Source: Vibrio splendidus
Lineage (GTDB): Bacteria; Pseudomonadota; Gammaproteobacteria; Enterobacterales; Vibrionaceae
Direction: 5' to 3'
NCBI RefSeq assembly: GCF_003345295.1
Contig: NZ_CP031056.1
Location: 1,302,001-1,366,000 of the forward strand
Length of the DNA stretch: 64,000 nucleotides
Shown here: positions 43,349-53,300 of the stretch, in pieces
How positions within the stretch are numbered: the first letter of the stretch is position 1
Layout of the letters: the number at the start of each line of letters is the position of its first letter
The notes under the pieces: model-generated
The model's database searches: none
What the model was told of the DNA's origin: nothing
What the model saw: the letters and a program-made list of their open reading frames with translations, nothing else
Position numbers and translations under genes: made by a program

Positions 43349-44413
43349 ATGACAGAGAACAACAACGCTTCGCAATCAGTAAGCACAAAAAAACGTAAAA
43401 AAGCCCCGCTTATTGCTACTGCGATCATGCTGTCATTAGGTCTTGCTGGTGCCGGATATTGGTACGGCTATGGCCAATACTTTGAATCTACCGACAATGC
43501 CTACCTACAAGGCGACATCACGAATATAAGCCCGAAGGTGTCAGGTTATATTGTTAAGTCTTACGTGAGTGATAACCAATCGGTTAAACAAGGTGACTTG
43601 TTGGTTCAAATTGATGATCGTGATTACCAATCTGCACTTGCTCAGGCGAATGCGCATTTAAGCGTCGTTCAATCAAGCGTACACAACCTTATCGCTCAAC
43701 AAACGTTACAACGTAGCCAAATAAATCAAGCCGAGAGCCGTGTTGATTCCGCACAAGCTGAATACGAGCGTGCAATCCAACAAGTCGTGCGTTCTCGCAG
43801 CTTATTAAAGCGCAACTATGCTTCGCAAGATGAAGTCGACAGCATGGTCGCACAACAAAAAGTCACCCAAGCAGAACTTGAAGAAGCAAAAGCAAACCTC
43901 GTCGCAAGTAATGATCAGCTAATCGTGATTGCGAGTGAAATCGAACAAGCAAACGCATCCGTGACTGAAGCTCAAGCACAAAGAGATCAAGCACAACTTA
44001 ACCTTGATTACACCAAAGTTTACGCGCCAGCAGATGGTGTAATTGGCAAACGCAGCGTGCGAGAAGGTCTGTTGATTCAAGCCGGCGCGCCACTTATGAG
44101 TTTGGTACCAAACAACCAAGTGTGGATCGAAGCTAATTTCAAAGAGACACAGTTAAGCGGCATTCATAAAGGTCAATCCGTAGAAGTTGAATTAGATGCC
44201 TTCCCGGGACAACCACTTGAAGGCGTGGTAGACAGTTTCTCTCCTGCGACTGGCGCCAAGTTTGCGCTACTGCCACCAGAAAACGCGACCGGTAACTTTA
44301 CTAAAATCGTTCAACGTGTACCGGTGAAAATTACCATTCCAGATCAGCAAGAATTGAAAGGTAGATTGCTTCCTGGTTTGTCTGTGGTAGCGACCATCGA
44401 TAAACGAGGCTAG
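43349..44413 (+). CDS. EmrA/HlyD-type membrane fusion protein
   Basis: This 354-aa adaptor has a cytoplasmic N terminus, one membrane helix (about residues 20-40), the biotinyl-lipoyl halves (STDNAYLQGDITNISPKVSGYI and VYAPADGVIGKRSVREG), an alpha-helical hairpin between them (about 95-215) and a C-terminal beta-barrel. It links the inner-membrane pump to a TolC-type outer-membrane channel. The following emrB-like gene starts 3 bp after its stop, so they form an operon. Confidence 0.93.
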   Translation: MTENNNASQSVSTKKRKKAPLIATAIMLSLGLAGAGYWYGYGQYFESTDNAYLQGDITNISPKVSGYIVKSYVSDNQSVKQGDLLVQIDDRDYQSALAQANAHLSVVQSSVHNLIAQQTLQRSQINQAESRVDSAQAEYERAIQQVVRSRSLLKRNYASQDEVDSMVAQQKVTQAELEEAKANLVASNDQLIVIASEIEQANASVTEAQAQRDQAQLNLDYTKVYAPADGVIGKRSVREGLLIQAGAPLMSLVPNNQVWIEANFKETQLSGIHKGQSVEVELDAFPGQPLEGVVDSFSPATGAKFALLPPENATGNFTKIVQRVPVKITIPDQQELKGRLLPGLSVVATIDKRG

Positions 44414-44416
44414 ATC

Positions 44417-45967
44417 ATGAGTAACGCTGGTGTTGTCACCCACACTAATGATGATGGAGTGGTTTCTAGACGCCATTGGATCGCCCTATTTGGCGGTTTG
44501 ATTGGCGCGTTTATGGCGATCTTGGATATTCAGATCACCAACTCGTCTCTCAAAGATATTCAAGGCGCGCTGTCTGCCACCTTAGATGAAAGTTCGTGGA
44601 TCTCTACGTCTTATCTAGTCGCAGAGATGATTGCTATTCCACTCAGTGGTTGGCTTTCTAAAGCGCTCGGTAAACGCCGTTATATCACGTGGACGACGGC
44701 CATTTTCACCATTTCATCTTTGTTGTGTTCGTTCTCTTGGAACATGACCTCGATGATCGTGTTCCGGGCGATGCAAGGCTTCAGTGGTGGCGCTTTAATC
44801 CCGCTTGCTTTCTCGTTAGTGATTCAGTTATTGCCTGTTAACAAGCGTGCTGTGGGTATGGCACTGTTTGGCGTAACCGCGACCTTTGCTCCATCGATCG
44901 GCCCAACATTTGGTGGCTGGCTGACGGAGAACTTTTCATGGCACTATATTTTCTACATCAATATTCCGCCTGCTTTGCTTGTGATCACCATGATCCGATA
45001 TGGCTTGGATGATGAAAAGCTCGACCTTGGCACGCTAAAAAAAGCGGACTGGTTTGGTATCGCGACCATGGCGTTAGGGCTAGGTTGTTTGGAAGTGGTA
45101 CTAGAAGAAGGTAACCGTGAAGAGTGGTTCAGTTCGAGCTTTATTATTGGCTTGAGTATCGTGTCGGCGGTGAGTTTAGTTTACTTCGTGATAAACGAAC
45201 TCCAACACAAAAAGCCATTGGTTAACCTGCGGCTATTGCGGGATGGGCAGTTTGCTATGTCTTGTGTCGCCTATTTGATTTTGGGGATGGCGTTGCTTGG
45301 CTCTATCTATGTGCTGCCGATGTATCTCACTCAAATTCAGCAATATAACGCGATGGAAATTGGTGAAGTGCTAATGTGGATGGGTTTCCCACAGCTTCTG
45401 ATATTTCCAATTGTGCCCAAACTAACACAGATCATTAAGCCTAAGTACTTGGTGACCTTTGGCTTCGCGATGTTCGGTTTCAGTTGTTACGTAAATACAC
45501 ACATGACAATCGATTTTGGTGGCCAGCAGCTGATTTTGTCTATGGTTCTGCGTGCTATCGGTAGCCCATTTATTATGGTTCCGCTGTCTTTGGTTGCCAT
45601 GAAGAACATCAGTAAAATGGACACGCCAGACGCATCAACTTTAACCAACGTGATGCGAAACCTAGGTGGTGCTTTCAGCATCGCGATTATCGCTACGCTA
45701 TTGGATAACAAAACCCGTGAGCACTTGGCACACATCAAGGAGTCGTTACCTTCTGTGAGTCAACTTGGCTGGCAGACGCTTCAGCAACAACAAGCGTTTT
45801 TCATTCAGTCAGGAAGTGATGCTGCAACGGCGATGCAACAAGCGCAAGCAAGCTTACTTGGTACAATGCAACGTGACGCTGCCATCATGGCTTACAACGA
45901 TGTGTTCTTAATGATGACGGCGTTCTTGGCTCTAGCGGCAATATTGATTTTGAACATGCGTGATTAG
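44417..45967 (+). CDS. EmrB/QacA-type (DHA2) MFS efflux pump
   Basis: This 516-aa inner-membrane pump has about fourteen helices. The DHA2 motifs include FMAILDIQITNSSLKDIQGAL near the N terminus, RAMQGFSGGALIPLAF and LFGVTATFAPSIGPTFGGWL (antiporter motif C). With its EmrA-like partner and a TolC homologue it would expel hydrophobic compounds. The substrate is unknown. A terminator follows at 46038. Confidence 0.94.
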   Translation: MSNAGVVTHTNDDGVVSRRHWIALFGGLIGAFMAILDIQITNSSLKDIQGALSATLDESSWISTSYLVAEMIAIPLSGWLSKALGKRRYITWTTAIFTISSLLCSFSWNMTSMIVFRAMQGFSGGALIPLAFSLVIQLLPVNKRAVGMALFGVTATFAPSIGPTFGGWLTENFSWHYIFYINIPPALLVITMIRYGLDDEKLDLGTLKKADWFGIATMALGLGCLEVVLEEGNREEWFSSSFIIGLSIVSAVSLVYFVINELQHKKPLVNLRLLRDGQFAMSCVAYLILGMALLGSIYVLPMYLTQIQQYNAMEIGEVLMWMGFPQLLIFPIVPKLTQIIKPKYLVTFGFAMFGFSCYVNTHMTIDFGGQQLILSMVLRAIGSPFIMVPLSLVAMKNISKMDTPDASTLTNVMRNLGGAFSIAIIATLLDNKTREHLAHIKESLPSVSQLGWQTLQQQQAFFIQSGSDAATAMQQAQASLLGTMQRDAAIMAYNDVFLMMTAFLALAAILILNMRD

Positions 45968-46037
45968 CGCTAGTTTTTTAGTAAGTAAAACTTCAAAAAA
46001 GACTACATTTCAAATAAACAATCGTGTAAGAAAACAG

Positions 46038-46069
46038 AGAGGTAAGCTTATCGGCTTATCTCTTTTTTA
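46038..46069 (+). terminator. Terminator of the emrAB-like operon
   Basis: The stem AGAGGTAAGC/GCTTATCTCT (one G-T pair) is followed by six T. Confidence 0.88.
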
Positions 46070-46253
46070 TTTCTAAAACACGGATAACCCCACAAAAATA
46101 AGGTAAACGTAACCTGCGTTTGAAGGCTTTCATAAATGTAATCGAATACTCTTTAATTACCAATAGTTTATTGAGTGTTTGTATGTGATATAGGCACCTT
46201 GACAATGTGCAACCTGACACCTAAATTAAACATAATATTTGGTATTGAGGAAA

Positions 46254-47843
46254 ATGGATTTGACCTTACCAACAGACCTGCGGGTTTTGATTGTCGACGA
46301 CTCTAAGAGCGCAACAATACTTATTAAGCAGCAACTCTCGAGCTTGGGTATTTCACATGATTGCATCTTTATTGCGACCGATTATCGACAAGCCATCAAG
46401 GCGGTCGAGACGCATTCATTTCATGTACTCCTCATTGACTACCACTTAGAGCAATCCTTCACGGGGTTTGAGCTTTTGGGGATCCTCTATCGAAACAGGC
46501 TCATCGATCATACAGTCGCCACGATTCTTGTTTCTGGGGATATGCGTCAGGAAACCGTATTGACTGCCCTTTCTGGCGAAGCACATCACTTTGTTTCTAA
46601 ACCGATCAATACTCAATCTTTAGGCAAGAAGATTCAAAGTGCTGTGTCCGTTTCGAAGAAACTCACCCAACTGAATGACTTATATCCGATCACTAATCTG
46701 GAACGATTGAGACAAGCGTTAGCGATCTCCCCGAATGGCAATAGCGTTCAGTTTGAAGCGACGTTGATTGAGCACTTAATTGGAGGCAAAGAATGGGATT
46801 TGCTTTCAAGCACAATCAACAACTCAAACACGAATATGCACCCGACCAAATTAGTCGCAGAGGCATTAATTCTAGACAACTTGGGTAAACCGAACCTAGC
46901 CATAAAAAAGCTCCACAATTACCTGATTGCTCAACCGTTGTCATTAAACGTTATTGATTGTTTAAGCTGCATTTATGAAAAACATAATATGTTACTGCCC
47001 GCACTTAAACTGGCCATAAGAGCGTTTGAAATGACGCCTAGCATCAGTCACCGTGCGATAAGAGCAATCGACTTGGCAGAAAACGTCGACAACACTCTTA
47101 TGCTTATCAAGCTTGGTGAGATGTACGCGACGCATATATCGTCTGCCGACATTGATATTATTCATTCCATTGACGCTCACTTCAGTTCACTAAAGGCGAC
47201 CTACCAACGTGAGACACAATTAAAGTACAAACGTATTCTGCTGGAACATGCTAATCAATTCACAGAGTTGGTAAATCTCAAACTTCCGGTAAAACAACAG
47301 CAACAAGTTCTGGCCAGCCTTGCCCTATTTCAAAGTAATATTTTACTCATTGAGAACAGCCCTCAAGTTGCTCACAAGAAAGTGATTCGAGCCTCGACAC
47401 TGTTAGCAAATAACTTTTACAACCAACCCACTCACTTATTGCTTCAATTGCTACCTCTTTTAACTCACTTTGGCGAGTACTCCCTGTACCACTTAGTTGC
47501 AGAGTGCCTAAAAGCTCGAGGGGAGACAATAAACCATCAACTTGAATCAAAAGATGTAGACCCTTCTACTTGTGTAAATATCGAAAATTCCGATTCCATC
47601 CAAGAACTAAAGGACTACATTCACAATTACCCATATTCAATTGCTGCGAAACTTGACTATATATATGCAGTCCATAAAGCTCATATAGAAGAAAACCTTA
47701 GACACGAATACTTGAAACAGCTCGCACAGCTAGAGCTTCCACCAAGATGGAGCCAATGGCTCAGTGATTCATTAAGATCTGGTTTTTCTACTAAGCCGCC
47801 CAGCCCATTTTCAACATACAGCCGACAGGAGTCTATATGCTAG
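46254..47843 (+). CDS. Response regulator with helical-repeat output region
   Basis: The start is the ATG at 46254, preceded by TTGAGGAAA; a TTG five codons upstream is in frame. The product is about 529 aa. The N-terminal receiver domain (residues 8-130) has D15/D16, phospho-acceptor D62 in LLIDYHLEQ and K in VSKPIN. The rest is helical and repeat-like with TPR character (for example ALILDNLGKPNLAIKKLHNYLIAQP and VIDCLSCIYEKHNMLLPALKLAIRAFE). It has no DNA-binding or enzymatic output domain. It overlaps the HPt gene by seven bases, so the two probably form a phosphorelay with a kinase encoded elsewhere. Confidence 0.85.
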   Translation: MDLTLPTDLRVLIVDDSKSATILIKQQLSSLGISHDCIFIATDYRQAIKAVETHSFHVLLIDYHLEQSFTGFELLGILYRNRLIDHTVATILVSGDMRQETVLTALSGEAHHFVSKPINTQSLGKKIQSAVSVSKKLTQLNDLYPITNLERLRQALAISPNGNSVQFEATLIEHLIGGKEWDLLSSTINNSNTNMHPTKLVAEALILDNLGKPNLAIKKLHNYLIAQPLSLNVIDCLSCIYEKHNMLLPALKLAIRAFEMTPSISHRAIRAIDLAENVDNTLMLIKLGEMYATHISSADIDIIHSIDAHFSSLKATYQRETQLKYKRILLEHANQFTELVNLKLPVKQQQQVLASLALFQSNILLIENSPQVAHKKVIRASTLLANNFYNQPTHLLLQLLPLLTHFGEYSLYHLVAECLKARGETINHQLESKDVDPSTCVNIENSDSIQELKDYIHNYPYSIAAKLDYIYAVHKAHIEENLRHEYLKQLAQLELPPRWSQWLSDSLRSGFSTKPPSPFSTYSRQESIC

Positions 47844-48169
47844 ATTTTGATGCCCTAAATGCCTACTTAGATAATGACAAAGAAGTGATTTTCGCCGTGT
47901 TGTCTGTGTATCAAGAAGACCATGGCAATTCATTAGAAGAGATACAAGAACTGGTACAGCAACAGGATTGGGGCAAGCTTCATTTTACCGTGCACACATT
48001 AAAAGGCATATTAGCCAGCTTCGGCGAAGAAACCGCCACCGTGGCCTTAGAAAGAGTCGAGCAAAACACACTTAATAAGCTTGCACCTCAAGATGATGAT
48101 CTTTCTGTTATCTACAGCGAAATGAAGATCATCAACAAACAAATCGATGAGGTGCTCAGCACTTATTAG
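47837..48169 (+). CDS. HPt-domain phosphotransfer protein
   Basis: This 110-aa protein is a single helical histidine phosphotransfer domain; the phosphorylatable histidine is H53 in FTVHTLKGILASFG. The length and the conserved HxLKG match standalone HPt proteins. The start overlaps the end of the receiver-protein gene, indicating coupled expression and probably direct phosphate transfer between the two. Confidence 0.9.
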   Translation: MLDFDALNAYLDNDKEVIFAVLSVYQEDHGNSLEEIQELVQQQDWGKLHFTVHTLKGILASFGEETATVALERVEQNTLNKLAPQDDDLSVIYSEMKIINKQIDEVLSTY

Positions 48170-48671
48170 TCAATTCAATGAGCTTTTAGTAATAACTTTT
48201 AGTATTCCGTAACAGCTTTTAGTCTCCACTAATAGTTTTATAGTTTTATAGTTTTATAGTTTTATAGTTTTACGCAGCAAACAATGTCAGCTGAACAGGT
48301 TAAAGAGCTGAGGTACTTTGGCAACATGGAACCTCGACTCTTGCCACGTTCTCCTCATTTTCCCTATCAATTATATAGCCGCCCGCTCCTATAAATTCAC
48401 TCGATTTATCTACATGCGCCAATGCATAATACATACTTTATAAGCTATGCATGTTCATGTTTCCCATGAAAAACCGACACGTTCGATGAGATGTAAAATG
48501 GTTAAATACTTGTAGATCTTTTTGTGACGTAAGTATACGAAATTGCATTTTATTTATTGGTAAAGAAGAAACTGTTATCTACACTCTAATGAAACCAAGC
48601 GTTAATCACTTGGTGGCATAATAATAAAATAAAAAAATAAAACGTTCAGTCGGCTAAAAAAGGACAAGGAA
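48170..48671. other. 500-bp intergenic region upstream of sigma factor gene
   Basis: No gene is seen. It contains an 8-bp tandem repeat (48233-48272) and a long A/T-rich stretch before the sigma gene, which starts after AAGGACAAGGAA at 48660-48671. The length of the upstream region suggests a complex promoter. Confidence 0.5.
48233..48272. repeat. Five tandem copies of TAGTTTTA
   Basis: A perfect 8-bp motif is repeated five times, preceded by looser versions (CTTTTAGT at 48182-48224). It lies just after the HPt gene, in a non-coding stretch. Confidence 0.95.
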
Positions 48672-49568
48672 ATGAACAATGACAGTTTTGCTGCGTTTCA
48701 GGGGCTCACGGATGACACACCCACTAAAGAATCATTTTCTACCACTGCAGAACCTTATGCTCACTATCTAAAGGATATTGTGGGGATTGATTTGCTGTCG
48801 CGTGAAGATGAGGTGTATTACGCAAAATTGAATCGCGCGGGTGACAAGCAAGCACGTGACATCATGATCGAATCAAACCTGCGACTTGTTGTAAAAATCG
48901 CAAAGAGTTACCTAAAACGTAAAGGTAACAACTTCACGCTGCTCGACCTGATCGAGGAAGGTAACATCGGCTTAATCAAAGCAATCGATAAATACGACCC
49001 CGAACCCGGTTATCGCTTTTCGACTTACGCCGTATGGTGGATTCGAGAGAATATTGAAGCGGCATTGATGAACAAAGGTCGTACTGTCCGATTGCCCGCC
49101 CACGTATGCAAAGAAATAAATAGCCTCGCGTCCAAGAAGCTCGATGTAAGTAAAAAAATGAGTAAAGAGATTTCTATTTCAGAGTTGTCAGACAGCTCTG
49201 GTGTTAAGGCCGAACGCGTCGATCAACTGGTGGCGTTAAGTGGGTTTATTGACGTGACAACAACGGTTGGTATCAGCCACGCACCGATAGTACTTGAACA
49301 GTGTGAAAGTGAGTATATCCCTGACCCGCAAAAAGATTGTGAAGATCAGTCTTTTACCCAAGCTCTAGAGCAAATCATAAACACACTGCCACCCAAATTA
49401 CAGAAGGTTCTCATTCACCGTTTTGGTTTCTTTGATAACAAGGTGAAAACACTGTCTGAGGTGGGACAAATGCAAGATGTGAATGTTTCTAATGAGCGTG
49501 TTAGACAAATGCAGAAAGAAGCAGTCGAGAGAATTCAAAAACGACTCAAATTTGATGGTTGGGTGTAA
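48672..49568 (+). CDS. RpoS-like group 2 sigma factor (RpoQ/RpoX type)
   Basis: This 298-aa sigma-70-family factor has region 1.2 (YAHYLKDIVGIDLLSREDEVYYAKL), region 2 (RDIMIESNLRLVVKIAKSYLKRKGNNFTLLDLIEEGNIGLIKAIDKYDPEPGYRFSTYAVWWIRENIEAAL), region 3 and a region 4 HTH (TLSEVGQMQDVNVSNERVRQMQKEAVERIQK). It is shorter than RpoS (about 330 aa) and has divergent regions 3-4. That fits the accessory RpoS paralogues of Vibrionaceae, RpoQ of V. fischeri and RpoX of V. alginolyticus, which affect motility, biofilm and quorum responses. Which paralogue it is cannot be settled here, so I give no symbol. It sits between a phosphorelay pair and a giant adhesin. Confidence 0.9.
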   Translation: MNNDSFAAFQGLTDDTPTKESFSTTAEPYAHYLKDIVGIDLLSREDEVYYAKLNRAGDKQARDIMIESNLRLVVKIAKSYLKRKGNNFTLLDLIEEGNIGLIKAIDKYDPEPGYRFSTYAVWWIRENIEAALMNKGRTVRLPAHVCKEINSLASKKLDVSKKMSKEISISELSDSSGVKAERVDQLVALSGFIDVTTTVGISHAPIVLEQCESEYIPDPQKDCEDQSFTQALEQIINTLPPKLQKVLIHRFGFFDNKVKTLSEVGQMQDVNVSNERVRQMQKEAVERIQKRLKFDGWV

Positions 49569-49670
49569 GTCTCAACCCTATTGACAAGTAATAACGACAG
49601 GAAAGAACAATAACGTTAGACAAAAGCATCGTTAATCGAGAGCAACAACGTTAATTAAAGAAAGGACCTT

Positions 49671-49702
49671 AAGGGTGAGCCTCAAAGCTTGCCCTTTTTG
49701 TT
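49671..49702 (+). terminator. Terminator of the sigma factor gene
   Basis: The imperfect stem AAGGGTGAGC/GCTTGCCCTT is followed by TTTGTTTG. Confidence 0.7.
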
Positions 49703-49801
49703 TGCCTGTTTTGTTTACCTAATTCGGTAGAAAAACAAAAAGATCGTAAGCTCACGCCCCCTAAATGGCTAATCGCTATTGGCAAATGCCACAGCATTCA
49801 C

Positions 49802-50155
49802 TTACCTTAAAGAAGTGACTCGCTCACTGCGTAAAATGAGATAATTGATGTAAGTGGTTTCAAGGCAATCTTGTTCCCACACAGATAAAATCCGCTTAGC
49901 CGCAAAATAATAATCTTTGTTTCTCAACAGCATCCCAACAGTGCCGCTGAGCTTTTCAAATCGAACGTGATCGCTCGCAGAGATGTAGTCATCTTCACTT
50001 TCAATAATGGGTGCTAAACCATCAGCAAACCAATTATTCAATATTTCTCGCATCTCTAATTCGGACTCAGGCACATCCACACTCGACAACTCACGATGTT
50101 GAGGTGGTGGCACGATGTACTTCGACGCTTGCGGTGAACTGACATAACGATACAT
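49802..50155 (-). CDS. Hypothetical protein, 117 aa
   Basis: This small soluble protein (MYRYVSSPQASKYIVPPPQHREL…) has a largely helical C-terminal half (FEKLSGTVGMLLRNKDYYFAAKRILSVWEQDC). A good ribosome-binding site (AAAGGAGG, 50163-50170 on the minus strand) precedes the ATG. I do not recognise the family. It lies between the sigma factor (convergent) and the adhesin terminator, so it is transcribed alone. Confidence 0.75.
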   Translation of the reverse strand: MYRYVSSPQASKYIVPPPQHRELSSVDVPESELEMREILNNWFADGLAPIIESEDDYISASDHVRFEKLSGTVGMLLRNKDYYFAAKRILSVWEQDCLETTYINYLILRSERVTSLR

Positions 50156-50260
50156 GTCGTCCCTCCTTTCTAACTAACTCTTCTAATAATTAAGGACATT
50201 TTTATCTGTTCTCAAGTTTATTTAGCGAAACAAACAATATTATTTAGAAGAACAAGCAAT

Positions 50261-50295
50261 AAAAAAGCCATGTATCAATAACCCTACATGGCTTT
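50261..50295 (-). terminator. Terminator of the giant adhesin gene
   Basis: A perfect 11-bp stem AAAGCCATGTA/TACATGGCTTT with a 10-nt loop has further A on its plus-strand left side, giving a U-run on the minus-strand transcript. Confidence 0.88.
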
Positions 50296-50376
50296 AATGA
50301 GGGCAACTTTACGCTGCCCTATCTACTTGTTGGTTTAGACTAAATGTCGGTTCAGACTAAAACTAAGCCTTCTCGA

Positions 50377-53300
50377 TTAAATCGAGCTTTGGTCGAAGTC
50401 GTTGCCTTGATCTGTTCCAGTTTGAGAATCTGAATCGAAGCTTCCAGAGTCGTCCGTGAAGTCAACACCTTGATCTTGACCACCTGAACTTGTCCAGTCG
50501 CTGCCTCCAGATTCCATACCCGCCATGTCTGGTTGCTGCTCTTGGGTAGAACCTTGCATGGTGTATTGATCATCGACCTCAACCTCAACAGAACCGCTAG
50601 CACCGTCTATTGAACTACCCAATTCGTCGTAACCTTGGAATTGGATCTCGCTAGTACCTTCATAACCTTCTGGAAGTTCAACGGATACAGGCTGCTCTAG
50701 GTTGCCACTGATTGTGAAGCTACCATCACCGTTATCCAGTGCGTTGCTCACAGTAGCGCCCTCAGGTAAGCCAGACATATCAGCGTAATCAACCGATTCG
50801 TTACCACTCACCTCATCTGGAATTGAGATAGAGATGGTATCGCCCGGTGCCGCGGTTACATCTGCTGTGCTGCCTTCAGCTTCAGCATCTTGAGCTTGGT
50901 CATCAGCTTGTTGAGCCACTTCCACTTGTTGCTCTTCTGTTGCTTGAGCAGCTTGGACTTGTGGTTCATCACTTTGCACTGATTCATCGGCCACTTGGAT
51001 ACTTACACTGTGGCTTGATACTTCACCGCCATCGTTAACGTCAACATTCATTGCTAAGTTGCCATCGAAGTCTTCGTTTGGCCAGTAGGTCCACTCACCT
51101 TCGCCAGATTCAGCAAAGAAGCCTGCATCATTCGCGTCTGCAACATCGACAACTTGTGCAGAATCACTCACGCCTAACTCATCCACCAGCTGTGCATCCG
51201 TAATAGTTAGTGAACCATCATCAGCTAAGGCATAACCTTCACTCGCCGCTGCTTCATCTCCGCCTTGGATATCCACATTGAAGAAGCTTTCGATGCGATT
51301 TTCGCCATCGGTCGCTATAAATCCAACTTGAACATCACCGGTGTAGTCTTCAGCAGGTGTGAATTGATAGTTACCTTGGTTATCGCTCTCAATTACGCCC
51401 TGACCTTCCATCAAGCTTACTGACTCAATGCTCAAGCTATCGCCTTCTGCATCGCTCAGGTTCGCTAGCATGTCTTGATCCGTGAACGACAAGGTTGCAT
51501 CTGCTGCGATTTCCGTCGTCGTGATGCTGTTAACTTCTGGTGCTGCATTCTCTTGTGAGTCGCCTTCTTTCACGACCACGCCAGTTTGCTCATCATGAAG
51601 CACGCCATCTTTATCAACCACGTAAGCTATGTCTGCTTCGCCAGTGAAGCCTGGTGCTGGTGTGAACGTCCAAGTGCCATCGCCATTATCGACAATCTCA
51701 CCTTGGCTGCGGTCAGCAAGATGAACCAATTTCACTTCATCATCGCTGTCAGCATCCACATTCTCAGCCAAACCAATTAGGTCGTCCGCCGTTAGGATGA
51801 TGGAATCACCCGCTACGGTTTCGAAATCACCAGAATCGATGCCATCTTCAAACGCTTCCGGTTCATCTCCGTAATCAACCGTTGTTGCGCTAACCGTTAC
51901 GAAGAACTCACCATGGAAGTCTTCAGGAGGCGTCATTTGAATGTTTGAGATATCCCAATCGAACAGGTCGATGTATTGACCCGGCTCGGTGATCATCACG
52001 GTATTCACACCATCTGTTACCTCGAATCCAACAGGGAAACCTGTCATCACTAGGTTACTTAGTGTTTCTGAATCATCGACTAAGCCAACGTTCAGTCCTA
52101 AGTGACCCGTTTCATCTTCGCCGAACACCAATGGACCGTCATGGTCAGTTGAAATAACCGCGCCATCTGCGACAGGACGTACGTATACAGGAACATCGAG
52201 AACCGTTTCAAACTCACCGTCACTCACGACAACTTGCAGGTCAGAAACGCCCGCAAAATCGCCTGTTGGTGTGAATGTCCAAGTTCCATCGCCGTTGTCT
52301 GTTACTTCTCCGCCATCTTCACCGTCTGCGGTGATAATGCGAGAAACAACAAGGTCAGCGGTATCAATATCACCGAACAAGTTCATCAAGTCGCCAGCAT
52401 CGAAGGTGAACGCGCCATCTTCGCCTGTGGTCATCATTGCGTTGCCGACATTGAATGGTGCGTCGTTAACCGGAATGACATCCACATTCAGCGACCCATC
52501 AACCACTTCTTCACCGTCAGTAGCTTGATAACCCAGTTCCACTAAGCCATTAAAGTCTTGAGTAGTCACTAAGTGATACATGCCGTCTGGTTGCTGAGTT
52601 AAGGTCGCGTTCGCTGGAGCTCGAACTGTGATGCTCTCAATGCTGATCTCGTCGCCATCAAGGTCTGTCACTTGATCCGCGATGTAAGCCGGGTCAATCA
52701 CCATGACCACATCTTCTTCGCCTTGCATCTCAATCATTGGCGCTTCAGGTGCATCATTCACTGGCGTAACATCGATGTTGCCGTCGACTGAAATTGTCTC
52801 TTGGCCATCGCTAACGTTAAACGTCATTGGCACATCGCCATTGAAGTTTTCGTTCGGCGTAAATGACCAAGTACCATCTTCGTTGTCTAGCAACTCACCC
52901 AAGCTAGAGTCGATTTGTAGACCAGAAGCTGACAGCTCATCTGCGGTGTTATCGATGTCGGTAGCTTGAGCTAACAACATGTCTTGTGTGATAAGAATGG
53001 TGCTGTCTTCGGCTGTGGTTAGTTCCACTTCCTCAGATTCTGGTCCATCGTTCACAGCCAGAACTTCGATACCTGCCGTCGTTGTTGCAGTTGCACCGTC
53101 ATCATCGGTTACAACCACATCTAGGCTGATATCACCGTTAAAGTTCTCACTCGGCGTGAAGGTCACAGATCCATTATCGTTTTGCACCAAGGTGCCGTCA
53201 GAGCCCGAGTAAGTCACACTTTCAAGCGACACTTCACCATCAACGTCCGAGCTATTAGCAATTAGCTGTTCAGGGCTAATTGTGATGGTGCCATCTTCGT

